A DNA stretch of 5,152 nt from an uncultured Haloferula sp. (GTDB taxonomy: Bacteria; Verrucomicrobiota; Verrucomicrobiae; Verrucomicrobiales; Akkermansiaceae), in the NCBI GenBank assembly GCA_946481625.1, contig CAMLOZ010000306.1, forward strand, positions 1 to 5,152. The letters are read 5' to 3'. The notes beneath the pieces are model-generated. The model was not told the origin of the DNA. It made no database searches and saw only the letters and a list, made by a program, of their open reading frames with translations. Each line of letters opens with the position of its first letter. The stretch's first letter is position 1. Shown here in pieces: positions 1 to 5,152 of this stretch. A program made the translations under genes and the position numbers.

Positions 1-253
1 CCTCGGCGATCTCCACGCAGATGTCCTCGTCCGGATCGAAGTCGGCCTTCGGGCCGCCGGTGCAGTTCAGTGCCTTCGCAAGGATACGGGCGGTGGAAGT
101 CTTGCCGGTGCCGCGGGGACCCACGAACAAGTAGGCGTGTGCCAGTCGCTTCTGGGCGATGGCGTTCTTCAATGTCCGCACGACGTGATCCTGTCCGAGC
201 ACGTCGTCGAAGGTTTTCGGGCGGTATTTCCGGGCGAAGACCTGGTAGCTCAC
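1..253 (-). CDS. dnaX: DNA polymerase III subunit gamma/tau, N-terminal part (cut by window edge)
   Basis: This encodes the first 84 residues of the clamp-loader ATPase subunit, which loads the sliding clamp and, as tau, links polymerase cores at the replication fork. The start is a GTG at 253-251 and the protein opens [20 protein letters not shown], the typical DnaX beginning. The Walker A loop GPRGTGKTS lies at residues 45-53, followed by [10 protein letters not shown], where the zinc module starts. In E. coli DnaX the zinc is held by Cys64, 73, 76 and 79. Here Cys64 and Cys79 are present, but positions 73 and 76 read Asp and Glu with identical spacing. The gene continues past the left edge, so Walker B, sensor motifs and the tau region cannot be seen. 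There is no clear ribosome binding site before the GTG; the upstream bases are C-rich. Identity is secure from sequence; only the length is unknown. Confidence 0.95.
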   Translation of the reverse strand, partial: MSYQVFARKYRPKTFDDVLGQDHVVRTLKNAIAQKRLAHAYLFVGPRGTGKTSTARILAKALNCTGGPKADFDPDEDICVEIAE

Positions 254-365
254 GCGCGCGAGGGTAGGGGGGATTGGGCGTTTGTCAGCACCCGGTTTCG
301 AAAGAGGCCGCGATTCCTGGTTTTTGCTAGGGAATCAAGGGATTGGGGGTGGGAAGGGGGCTCTT

Positions 366-554
366 TCACCGTAGCCAGCCGACTTGGATCGCGCCGCAGG
401 TGGCGAAGAGGGCGGTGAGGCTGATCCAGACGAAGGTGAACCACCAGTGCAGCGCGGTTTCGCGGGGTTTCCCGTGGCGGAGTTCCGCGGGGTAAGAGAA
501 CCACTGGAAGTAGAGGCGCGTGCCCAGAAGGCGGCGAAGGACCACGAAAGCCAT
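366..554 (-). CDS. Small hypothetical membrane protein, possibly frameshifted at its start
   Basis: I do not recognise this 62-residue protein as a named family. It begins MAFVVLRRLLGTRLYFQW, has a basic and polar middle (about residues 24-36), then one strongly hydrophobic, Trp-rich stretch at residues 37-60 (HWWFTFVWISLTALFATCG and on), so it probably has one C-terminal transmembrane helix. The hydrophobic segment and the aromatic-rich composition look like a real protein, unlike the Arg/Pro/Ser-rich shadow frames over the same DNA. A second hydrophobic start, MIELLPIFLLPTRAG, begins at 601 in another minus frame and would join this frame with a Gly between them if the C5 run at 556-560 were one base longer, giving a protein of about 78 residues. 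It lies 112 bases upstream of dnaX on the same strand and could share its transcript. There is no good ribosome binding site at either start. It could still be a chance open frame. Confidence 0.45.
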   Translation of the reverse strand: MAFVVLRRLLGTRLYFQWFSYPAELRHGKPRETALHWWFTFVWISLTALFATCGAIQVGWLR

Positions 555-706
555 GCCCCCGCGCGGGTGGGAAGGAGGAAGATCGGAAGCAGCTCAATCA
601 TGCGGCGATTCTGACGGGAGATGCCGCAAACCCCAACCGCCGATCCAACGGTGGCAACTTCGCGCTTCCCCACCGCCTCCGCGCCGCGAAGGATTGCCGC
701 CCGCCG

Positions 707-1627
707 ATGACTTCACCGCTTCAAGATCCGCCGTCCGCCTCCGGCACCGATCGCTGGCAGGCGGAGCGGGCTCGCTTGGAGCGGGAGTTCGGCGAACGCA
801 TCACGCTCAATGCCCTGACGGGGCCGGCTGGGCTGGCCGGTCGGGAGGCGTGGCAGGACGATGCCGGCGGCGCGGCGGGCTGGCTGATCGCCCAGCGGAA
901 GGGCGGGCACCGCCATTCCATCGATGACGTGCTGACGGCGTGGTATGCCCTGCAGGTTTCGCCGCCGGTCGCGGAGCACCTTGATCTCGGCACGGGGATC
1001 GGCACGGTGGGCTTGCTCACGCTGTGGGGCATGGGCGAGCCAGCGCGGCTCACTTGTGTGGAAGCGCAGGAGATCAGCTACCGCTTGTTGCAAGCGAACC
1101 TCGACGCGAACGGCATCCGGCAGCGCGTCGATTGCTCGCTGGGCGATCTCCGCGAACTGGATCTAGGAAGGACCTTTCCGCTGGTCACGGGCAGCCCGCC
1201 GTACTTCCCCGCGAATGCCGGGGTGGTGCCGCAGGATTCGCAGAAGGCGCACGCGCGCTTCGAGCTGCGCGGCGATGTCTCCGACTACGCGCGCGCCGCG
1301 GCGAGGCATCTCGCTCCGGGCGGCTGGTTCGTGCTGTGCTTTCCCTCGCCGCAGAAGCAGCGCGCGCTCGATGGCATTGCCGCAGCGGGCCTGGGCACGG
1401 TGACGATGCGCGACGTGATACCGCGCGAGAGCTTGACGCCGCTCTTCACGCTCTTCGCGTGCCGGCACCGGAGCGAATTCAGCGGAGAGACCGGGGTGGA
1501 AGCGCCGCTCACCGTGCGCGAGCAAAGCGGCAGGCTCACCGCGGAGATGGCCGCCGTCCGCCGCCGCTTCGGCTTCCTCGATGGCGAGGCTCACGGCGGG
1601 CACGGGCACGCTGCGGGGAAGGCTTGA
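707..1627 (+). CDS. YfiC/TrmN6-type class I SAM-dependent methyltransferase (COG4123-like)
   Basis: A 306-residue Rossmann-fold methyltransferase. Residues 58-81 (GWLIAQRKGGHRHSIDD and on) match the segment before the fold in TrmN6/YfiC, the enzyme that makes N6-methyladenosine at position 37 of tRNA1(Val). The SAM-binding motif I is DLGTGIGTVGL at 93-103, an acidic loop VEAQE lies at 118-122, and motif IV is SPPYF at 163-167. Most TrmN6-like proteins have NPPY there; Ser is an accepted variant in the N6-adenine methyltransferase pattern (N/D/S)PP(Y/F). ARFELRGDVSDYARAAARHL at 183-202 and PGGWFVL at 204-210 complete the fold. The tail (291-306) is rich in Gly and His. The ATG at 707 is preceded by GAAGGA at 688-693, 13 bases away, so ribosome binding looks weak. 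yjdM follows 33 bases downstream and may be co-transcribed. The family call is firm; tRNA substrate is an inference, as paralogues act on other targets. Confidence 0.82.
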   Translation: MTSPLQDPPSASGTDRWQAERARLEREFGERITLNALTGPAGLAGREAWQDDAGGAAGWLIAQRKGGHRHSIDDVLTAWYALQVSPPVAEHLDLGTGIGTVGLLTLWGMGEPARLTCVEAQEISYRLLQANLDANGIRQRVDCSLGDLRELDLGRTFPLVTGSPPYFPANAGVVPQDSQKAHARFELRGDVSDYARAAARHLAPGGWFVLCFPSPQKQRALDGIAAAGLGTVTMRDVIPRESLTPLFTLFACRHRSEFSGETGVEAPLTVREQSGRLTAEMAAVRRRFGFLDGEAHGGHGHAAGKA

Positions 1628-1660
1628 GTTCCCGCCTGACATTTCATCTCCTCATCCCTC

Positions 1661-2002
1661 ATGAGCACTCCCGTCTGTCCCATCTGCGATTCGTCCGAGG
1701 TCCTGACCCATTCCGATCACTACGAATGCGTCACCTGCGGCCACGAATGGCCCAAGGAAACCGGCCCGGACGAACCCGCCGCCGAGCGCGTCGTGAAGGA
1801 CGCCTACGGGCATGTCCTCGCCAATGGCGACGTGGTCGCGATGATCAAGGACCTCAAGCTGAAGGGCTCCTCGCAGACCCTCAAGATCGGCACCAAGTCG
1901 AACGCGATCCGCCTGGTCGATGGCGATCACGAGATCTCCTGCAAGATGGACGGCATCGCGATCGGCTTGAAGGCCTGCTTCGTGAAGAAGGTGGGCGGGT
2001 GA
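1661..2002 (+). CDS. yjdM: YjdM/PhnA-family zinc-ribbon protein
   Basis: A 113-residue protein matching the YjdM family, formerly called PhnA, over its full usual length. The N-terminal zinc ribbon has CPIC (Cys6, Cys9) and CVTCG (Cys23, Cys26), which should bind one zinc ion. The C-terminal domain, residues 45-113, holds the conserved VKDAYGHVLANGD, IKDLKLKGSSQTLKIGTK and IRLVDGDHEISCKMDG segments of the PhnA domain, an SH3-like barrel. Despite the old name, the protein is not phosphonoacetate hydrolase and its cellular role is unsettled; it is often annotated as alkylphosphonate utilisation protein only by historical neighbourhood with the phn operon. No phosphonate genes are visible here. 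The ATG start gives the exact family N-terminus. It lies 33 bases after the methyltransferase stop, with no terminator or promoter seen between. Confidence 0.93.
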   Translation: MSTPVCPICDSSEVLTHSDHYECVTCGHEWPKETGPDEPAAERVVKDAYGHVLANGDVVAMIKDLKLKGSSQTLKIGTKSNAIRLVDGDHEISCKMDGIAIGLKACFVKKVGG

Positions 2003-2026
2003 GGGATGCACCCCGCAATGCCATCC

Positions 2027-2044
2027 GGTTCCGTCCGCGGAGCC
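2027..2044 (+). terminator. Weak hairpin after yjdM, possible terminator
   Basis: A 7-bp stem (2027-2033 with 2038-2044, one G-T pair) around the loop TCCG lies 24 bases after the yjdM stop and 12 bases before the next promoter. No T-run follows; an A7 tract follows instead, so intrinsic termination is doubtful. The position, between a gene end and a new promoter, is the main argument. Confidence 0.25.
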
Positions 2045-2056
2045 ATTGCAAAAAAA

Positions 2057-2083
2057 TGTCCTGATCCTTCGCGGTCGTTCGTC
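2057..2083 (+). promoter_or_regulatory. ECF42-type promoter for the SRPBCC gene (TGTCCT-N17-CGTC)
   Basis: The -35-like element TGTCCT (2057-2062) and the -10-like element CGTC (2080-2083) are separated by 17 bases. An A7 tract at 2050-2056 sits directly upstream. The published motif for ECF42 sigma factors, as I recall it, is TGTCGA at -35 and CGA/TC at -10; this site fits with two changes in the -35 (GA to CT). The same layout with the same spacer occurs at 3617-3591 on the other strand before the YCII genes. Transcription would start near 2090, about 27 bases before the ATG at 2117. ECF41 promoters (TGTCACA, CGTC) are similar, so the site alone does not prove which sigma group reads it, but only one sigma gene is in the window. 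Confidence 0.7.
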
Positions 2084-2116
2084 GTAGTCATGAAACACCG
2101 ACCAAAGCAAACGACC

Positions 2117-2590
2117 ATGTCCACCAACGATACCACCGCCGCGACCGGAACCGTCCGTTTCCACCGTATCCTCCGTGCCAAGCCGGAGCGGGTTTACCGC
2201 GCCTTCATCGATCCCGATGCGATGGCCAAGTGGCTGCCGCCGCACGGCTTCACCGGGAAGGTTCACCACATGGACGCCAAGGTCGGCGGCACCTACCGGA
2301 TGTCCTTCACCAACTTCAGTACCGGCAGCAGCCACGCCTTCGGCGGGAAATTCCTCGAGATGGAGCCTAACAAGAAGCTCCGCTACGACGACCAGTTCGA
2401 GGATCCGAACCTGCCCGGCACGATGATCACCACCGTGGAACTGCGGGAGGTCTTCTGCGGCACGGAAGTGAACATCACCCAAGAGGGCATCCCCTCGATG
2501 ATCCCGGTCGAGGCTTGCTACATGGGCTGGCAGGAGTCGCTCACGCTGCTGGCGCAATTGGCGGATCCGGAGATTCCGGATCAACCGTAA
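2117..2590 (+). CDS. AHSA1/SRPBCC-domain protein
   Basis: A 157-residue protein of the START-like SRPBCC superfamily, AHSA1 (activator of Hsp90 ATPase C-terminal-like) branch. These have a helix-grip fold with a hydrophobic pocket; bacterial members rarely have a known ligand. Typical features are FHRILRAKPERVYRAFIDPD (15-34), the AKWLPPHGF turn (37-45), a GGTYRMSF strand (58-65), GGKFLEMEPNKKLRY (76-90) and the C-terminal helix GWQESLTLLAQLAD (137-150). The frame is open from 2006, but the ATG at 2117 (MSTNDTT) is chosen because the promoter elements at 2057-2083 place the transcript start near 2090, and because it gives the normal family length. An ATG at 2090 (MKHRPKQTT) is possible only for a leaderless mRNA. 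It converges on the YCII operon and probably shares its sigma factor. Confidence 0.9.
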   Translation: MSTNDTTAATGTVRFHRILRAKPERVYRAFIDPDAMAKWLPPHGFTGKVHHMDAKVGGTYRMSFTNFSTGSSHAFGGKFLEMEPNKKLRYDDQFEDPNLPGTMITTVELREVFCGTEVNITQEGIPSMIPVEACYMGWQESLTLLAQLADPEIPDQP

Positions 2591-2615
2591 CCATGATCGC
2601 GCCGCGGCCCCTCAT

Positions 2616-2646
2616 TCGACGGCGTCCGGCAGCCGGACGCCGTCGA
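2616..2646. terminator. Perfect 14-bp hairpin between convergent genes, likely two-way terminator
   Basis: A flawless 14-bp inverted repeat (2616-2629 with 2633-2646) around a 3-base loop CAG lies 25 bases after the SRPBCC stop and 41 bases beyond the YCII stop on the other strand. It is very GC-rich and would form in transcripts from either side. No T-run follows on either strand, so it may act as a non-canonical or Rho-assisted terminator, or protect mRNA 3' ends. A short minus frame through it (GKLVKIDGVRLPDAVE, stop near 2613) looks coding-like but is closed by a stop 18 codons upstream. Confidence 0.6.
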
Positions 2647-2687
2647 TCTTCACGAGCTTGCCGCGCGTTCAGCCCGTCCCGATGGCA

Positions 2688-3083
2688 TCACGCCTCGCCC
2701 CTGGCACGCCGCTGTTCGCTCTCACGGATCATCTCGCCGAGGTCCGCGGCGGGGCGGATCTCGAAGGGGCCGGCTTTCACGCCCGGGTGTTTCGACATGA
2801 TCTGGATCGCGTGGTTCAGGTCGCGGGCTTCGAGGATGAGGATGCCGCCGAGCTGTTCCTTGGTCTCGGCGTAGGGGCCGTCGGTGATGGCGACCTTGCC
2901 ATCCTCCCAGCGCAGGGTGGCGGCCGTCCGGGGCGGCTGCAGCGCCTCGCCGCCCGCGAAGTGACCGTTCCTCCGCAGTTCGTCGTCGTAGCTGAAGCAC
3001 TCGTCCACCATCGCGTTGCGATCGGTTTCGGACAGGTTCTCAAGTTTGTTCGGCTCGATGTAGCCAAGGCAGATGTATTTCAT
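2688..3083 (-). CDS. YCII/DGPF-domain protein, second gene of the pair
   Basis: A 131-residue YCII-related protein. It starts [20 protein letters not shown] and has the family's DGPF signature as [14 protein letters not shown] at 67-80, with Tyr for Phe, followed by the [20 protein letters not shown] strand-helix unit (81-100) and GPFEIRP (105-111). YCII domains are ferredoxin-like; the E. coli founder has no firmly known job, and the DGPF branch (also called PhnB-like or YCII-related in databases) is known mainly as neighbour and target of ECF42 sigma factors. The ATG at 3083 is chosen over the longer open frame to 3200 because AAAGGA (3099-3094) precedes it by 10 bases and the protein then has the family N-terminus. 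It follows the other YCII gene by 34 bases with no promoter between, so they likely form one operon. Confidence 0.92.
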   Translation of the reverse strand: MKYICLGYIEPNKLENLSETDRNAMVDECFSYDDELRRNGHFAGGEALQPPRTAATLRWEDGKVAITDGPYAETKEQLGGILILEARDLNHAIQIMSKHPGVKAGPFEIRPAADLGEMIRESEQRRARGEA

Positions 3084-3117
3084 GGGATGTCGTTCCTTTC
3101 TGGTGCGGTGATCGATC

Positions 3118-3534
3118 TCAGTTGCCCTTTTGCTTCGCAAGCTGCTGCATATCGGCGGGAAGATCCTCCATCTCCCAGATCTCGCGGATCTCGATGACAT
3201 CGCCCTCCTGGGCCGGGCAGCGTCGCGCCCACTCCACGGCTTCCTCCTTGGAATTCAGTTGGAGGATCCAGAAGCCGCCCAGCACTTCCTTGGCCTCGAT
3301 GAAGGGCCCGTCGGTGACGACGGGCTGGCCCTTGGCGAAGGACACGCGCGCACCTCTGGACAAGGGATGCAGGCCGTCCACCGCGAGGAGCGCCCCGGCT
3401 TCGGCCAGCTCATCGTTGAACTTCCCCATCGGGGCCATCTCTTCCGCCTTCGGCACGGACCCTTCTTCGAGCCGCTGGGCAGCCGGGGTCGAGGGTTGGT
3501 AGCCGCGGGGAATCATCATCATCAGGAATCTCAT
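3118..3534 (-). CDS. YCII/DGPF-domain protein, first gene of the pair
   Basis: A 138-residue YCII-related protein. It opens [13 protein letters not shown], has the [19 protein letters not shown] helix-strand unit at 39-57 and a complete DGPF signature [14 protein letters not shown] at 74-87, followed by [20 protein letters not shown] (88-107) and the [12 protein letters not shown] segment (115-126). In close relatives the latter corresponds to the IEVRP/IEIR edge strand. No function is established for the branch. The open frame reaches 3618, but the ATG at 3534 is chosen because it gives the family N-terminus and because the promoter elements at 3617-3591 put the transcript start near 3584, inside the longer version. 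No Shine-Dalgarno is seen before the ATG. It is less than 40% alike by eye to its neighbour at 2688-3083, so the two are old paralogues and not a fresh duplication. Confidence 0.92.
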   Translation of the reverse strand: MRFLMMMIPRGYQPSTPAAQRLEEGSVPKAEEMAPMGKFNDELAEAGALLAVDGLHPLSRGARVSFAKGQPVVTDGPFIEAKEVLGGFWILQLNSKEEAVEWARRCPAQEGDVIEIREIWEMEDLPADMQQLAKQKGN

Positions 3535-3590
3535 TTCAGCAGGTTGGTTGGCGGTTGCGACGGCCGGGATCTTGTCCGTCTCAACAACTG

Positions 3591-3617
3591 GTCGACCGGG
3601 ACCGCCTGAATTCGACA
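3591..3617 (-). promoter_or_regulatory. ECF42-type promoter for the YCII operon (TGTCGA-N17-CGAC)
   Basis: On the minus strand TGTCGA (3617-3612) and CGAC (3594-3591) are 17 bases apart. This matches the recalled ECF42 motif (TGTCGA at -35, CGA/TC at -10) without mismatch. The -35 begins 7 bases after the sigma factor's stop codon (3627-3625), so the YCII pair has its own promoter in the short gap and need not depend on read-through from the sigma gene. Expected transcript start is near 3584, giving a leader of about 50 bases. An A7 tract at 3635-3629, which also forms the last Lys codons of the sigma gene, lies 11 bases upstream. Confidence 0.8.
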
Positions 3618-3624
3618 ACGGTCT

Positions 3625-4893
3625 TCACTTTTTTTCACCCAGCTCCTGGAGCCGCTTTTCCAGGAAGCGCCGCTCTGGTTCCTGCTGGCTGAGCGTCAGG
3701 GCCTTTTCGTAGGCGGTCCGGGCCTCGGCCACGTTGCCCAGGCGGCGATGTAGATCCGCCCGGGCCGAATGCGCCAGGTGGTAGTCTGCCAGCTCACCCC
3801 GCGAGAGAATCGCATCGATCAGCGCCAAACCCGCCGCCGGTCCATCGCGCATCGCTACCGCCGCGGCGCGATTCAATTCCACCACGGGCGAAGGATCGAT
3901 GCCTGCCAGCACGGTGTAGAGGGCGACGATCTGCGGCCAGTCGGTGGATGTGGTATCGGGCGCTTCGGCATGCACCGCGGCAATCGCCGCCTGCAGCGTG
4001 TAGGGGCCGAAGCGTTGCGAGCGCAGGGCCCGCTCCACCAGCGCGATCCCTTCCGCGATTTGTTCACGGTTCCACAGCGAGCGGTCCTGATGCTCTAACA
4101 GGATGATCTCCCCGCCTGGCGAGGTCCGGGCCGCGCGACGCGATTCCTGCAAGAGCATCAGCGCGAGCAGCCCGATCACCTCCGGCTCCGGCAAGAGCTG
4201 CACCAGCAAGCGTCCGAGCCGGATCGCCTCCGCCGAGAGATCCGCCCGCGTCAGCGAGCTGCCCGAGGACGCGAAGTACCCCTCGTTGAACACCAGATAG
4301 ACGACTTGCAGCACCGGTGCCAAGCGCTCCGGCAGTTCGCCCGGAGACGGCACCTGATAGGGCAGGCGCGCGTCGCGGATCTTCGCCTTCGCCCGCACGA
4401 TCCGCTGGGCGAGCGTGGGCGCGGAGGTGAGGAAGGCGCGGGCAATCTCCTCCGTCGTCAGGCCGCAGACCTCGCGCAAGGTCAAGGCGATGCGGCCCTC
4501 CGGTGCCAGGGCAGGATGACAGCAGGTGAAGATCAGCCGCAAGCGGTCGTCCTCGATGCTCTCGTCCGTGTCGTCTGTCGCGCCGCTGGCTCCGCTCGCG
4601 AGCTCTTCCGCGATCTTCTCCTGGGAGGCATCGAAGCGTGCGCGCCGGCGCAGCGTATCGATCGCCTTGAAGCGTCCGGTGGAGACCAGCCAGGCACGGG
4701 GATTGTCCGGCACGCCCTCCTGCGGCCAGCGCTCCAGCGCTGCGGCGAAGGCGTCGTGCATCGCGTCCTCGGCCAAGTCGAAGTCCCCGAGCAAGCGGAT
4801 CAGCGTCGCGAGAATGCGGCCGGACTCCGCGCGATAGAGGGCGTCCAGACTCTCCCGCACCTGTACCGTGTCGATGGCGTTCTCCTCTGGCAC
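3625..4893 (-). CDS. ECF sigma factor of the ECF42/COG4941 type with C-terminal TPR region
   Basis: A 422-residue extracytoplasmic-function sigma factor, about twice the usual ECF length because of its C-terminal extension. Sigma region 2 spans about 22-85 (LATLIRLLGDFDLAEDAMHD, then PDNPRAWLVSTGRFKAIDTL). Region 4 spans about 113-178, with the helix-turn-helix at CGLTTEEIARAF and TLAQRIVRAKAKIR. The DUF6596-type segment follows at about 187-290 (VVYLVFNEGYFASSG at 197-211 is the hallmark), then a TPR-like tail at about 320-418 (ELNRAAAVAM, then NVAEARTAYEKALTL). No anti-sigma gene is adjacent; in this group the C-terminal part is reported as needed for activity and likely senses the signal. 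The start is a GTG at 4893 after a weak AGGG; an in-frame TAG at 4905-4903 bars a longer version. It precedes its probable target YCII genes. No TGTC-type promoter is seen upstream, so self-activation is not indicated. Confidence 0.95.
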   Translation of the reverse strand: MPEENAIDTVQVRESLDALYRAESGRILATLIRLLGDFDLAEDAMHDAFAAALERWPQEGVPDNPRAWLVSTGRFKAIDTLRRRARFDASQEKIAEELASGASGATDDTDESIEDDRLRLIFTCCHPALAPEGRIALTLREVCGLTTEEIARAFLTSAPTLAQRIVRAKAKIRDARLPYQVPSPGELPERLAPVLQVVYLVFNEGYFASSGSSLTRADLSAEAIRLGRLLVQLLPEPEVIGLLALMLLQESRRAARTSPGGEIILLEHQDRSLWNREQIAEGIALVERALRSQRFGPYTLQAAIAAVHAEAPDTTSTDWPQIVALYTVLAGIDPSPVVELNRAAAVAMRDGPAAGLALIDAILSRGELADYHLAHSARADLHRRLGNVAEARTAYEKALTLSQQEPERRFLEKRLQELGEKK

Positions 4894-4905
4894 ACACAGG
4901 CCCTA

Positions 4906-5152
4906 GCGGTCTCGCCGCATCGCTTCCAATTCCTTTTTTAAGCGGCTTTTCGCCGCTGGCGGGAGTGGCCAGCTCCGTGTCGCGGCTGAACTCCGCCGCG
5001 CCGAAGAACACGCAGGCTTGTCCGACCTGTTTGACTGGAACGGGGGAAAACGGCGGTGTGCGTCCAAAGCGCGTGACCATACGGCCGCAGCGTTGCCTCT
5101 GCGGGCCGGAGGCTTTGACCGCTTTTCTGAAAGGAAAGTGGCGGTCCATCTT
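4906..5152. other. Unassigned stretch upstream of the sigma gene, open in several frames
   Basis: No gene can be assigned with confidence. All three minus frames are open for about 200 bases, and one plus frame is open from a GTG at 4965 to the edge, with Cys pairs CPTC and CLC. The minus frame in phase with the sigma gene ends KSRLKKELEAMRRDR at the TAG 4905-4903, just 9 bases before the sigma start, and could be the tail of an upstream gene, but the rest is low-quality Arg/Ser/Pro-rich sequence. A 6-bp hairpin (4941-4946 with 4952-4957, loop TTTTC) sits 48 bases before the sigma start. The sigma promoter should lie here but I see no convincing -35/-10 pair. A dispersed repeat is a possible explanation. 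Confidence 0.35.

Noticed and set aside
254..365. CTGACA-N16-TACCCT as a dnaX promoter on the minus strand
   Set aside because: The -10 matches only three consensus bases and would sit about 8 bases from the GTG; in such sequence this is likely chance.
555..706. Divergent promoter pair between the small membrane gene and the methyltransferase
   Set aside because: The gap is in the right place, but no convincing -35/-10 elements, operator repeat or strong ribosome binding site could be picked out on either strand.
1024..2064. Plus-strand open frame of 346 codons across the methyltransferase and yjdM
   Set aside because: Runs through two unrelated genes in another frame and is Arg/Ala-rich; not a fusion.
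2006..2116. 37-codon N-terminal extension of the SRPBCC protein
   Set aside because: It would begin before the promoter elements at 2057-2083 and is not like the family; the start at 2117 fits both promoter and family length.
1652..2584. Minus-strand open frame of 310 codons opposite yjdM and the SRPBCC gene
   Set aside because: Antisense shadow of two clear plus-strand family members, caused by high GC; no recognisable motif.
3535..3618. 28-codon N-terminal extension of the first YCII protein
   Set aside because: The extra start lies upstream of the proposed -35 element, so a transcript from that promoter could not encode it; MRFLMM is the family-like start.
4941..4957. Hairpin with neighbouring T6 tract as intrinsic terminator
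   Set aside because: The T-run precedes the hairpin on the plus strand and reads as A-run after it on the minus strand, so it has the wrong order for a terminator in either direction.
4064..5149. Minus-strand open frame of 361 codons overlapping the sigma gene
   Set aside because: It is out of frame with the sigma factor over most of its length and its translation is Arg/Gly/Ala-rich low-complexity; the sigma factor frame has clear domains.

Overview
The window is GC-rich, gene-dense bacterial DNA with strong G/C preference at third codon positions and mostly weak Shine-Dalgarno signals. The gene set (dnaX, a YfiC/TrmN6-type methyltransferase, a YjdM zinc-ribbon protein, an AHSA1/SRPBCC protein, two YCII/DGPF proteins and an ECF sigma factor with a TPR tail) and the look of the DnaX N-terminus suggest a Verrucomicrobiota-like organism (Luteolibacter/Haloferula type). 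This is an impression from protein style, not a search result.

Layout. Positions 1-253 (minus) hold the start of dnaX, cut by the left edge. Positions 366-554 (minus) hold a possible small membrane protein, which may carry a one-base frameshift near its start. A 152-base gap with no recognisable sites follows. On the plus strand come the methyltransferase (707-1627) and, 33 bases on, yjdM (1661-2002). Then comes an ECF-type promoter (2057-2083) driving an AHSA1/SRPBCC gene (2117-2590). A perfect 14-bp hairpin (2616-2646) separates it from three minus-strand genes read from the right: a COG4941/ECF42-type sigma factor (3625-4893), a first YCII/DGPF gene (3118-3534) and a second (2688-3083). 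The last ~250 bases (4906-5152) cannot be assigned.

The main result is a compact regulatory unit. The sigma factor has the architecture of the ECF42 group (sigma2, sigma4, then a long C-terminal extension ending in a TPR-like region), and both small genes downstream carry the DGPF signature. Two promoter-like sites share one architecture: TGTCGA-N17-CGAC just before the YCII pair, and TGTCCT-N17-CGTC before the SRPBCC gene. Both fit the TGTCGA ... CGA/TC motif known for ECF42 sigma factors. The sigma factor therefore probably switches on both the adjacent YCII operon and the convergent SRPBCC gene. No anti-sigma gene is present and no such site was found in front of the sigma gene itself. The family is known; the addition of the SRPBCC gene through a second matching promoter is the locus-specific part.

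A separate point of interest is DnaX, where two of the four zinc-site cysteines are replaced by Asp and Glu with spacing kept.
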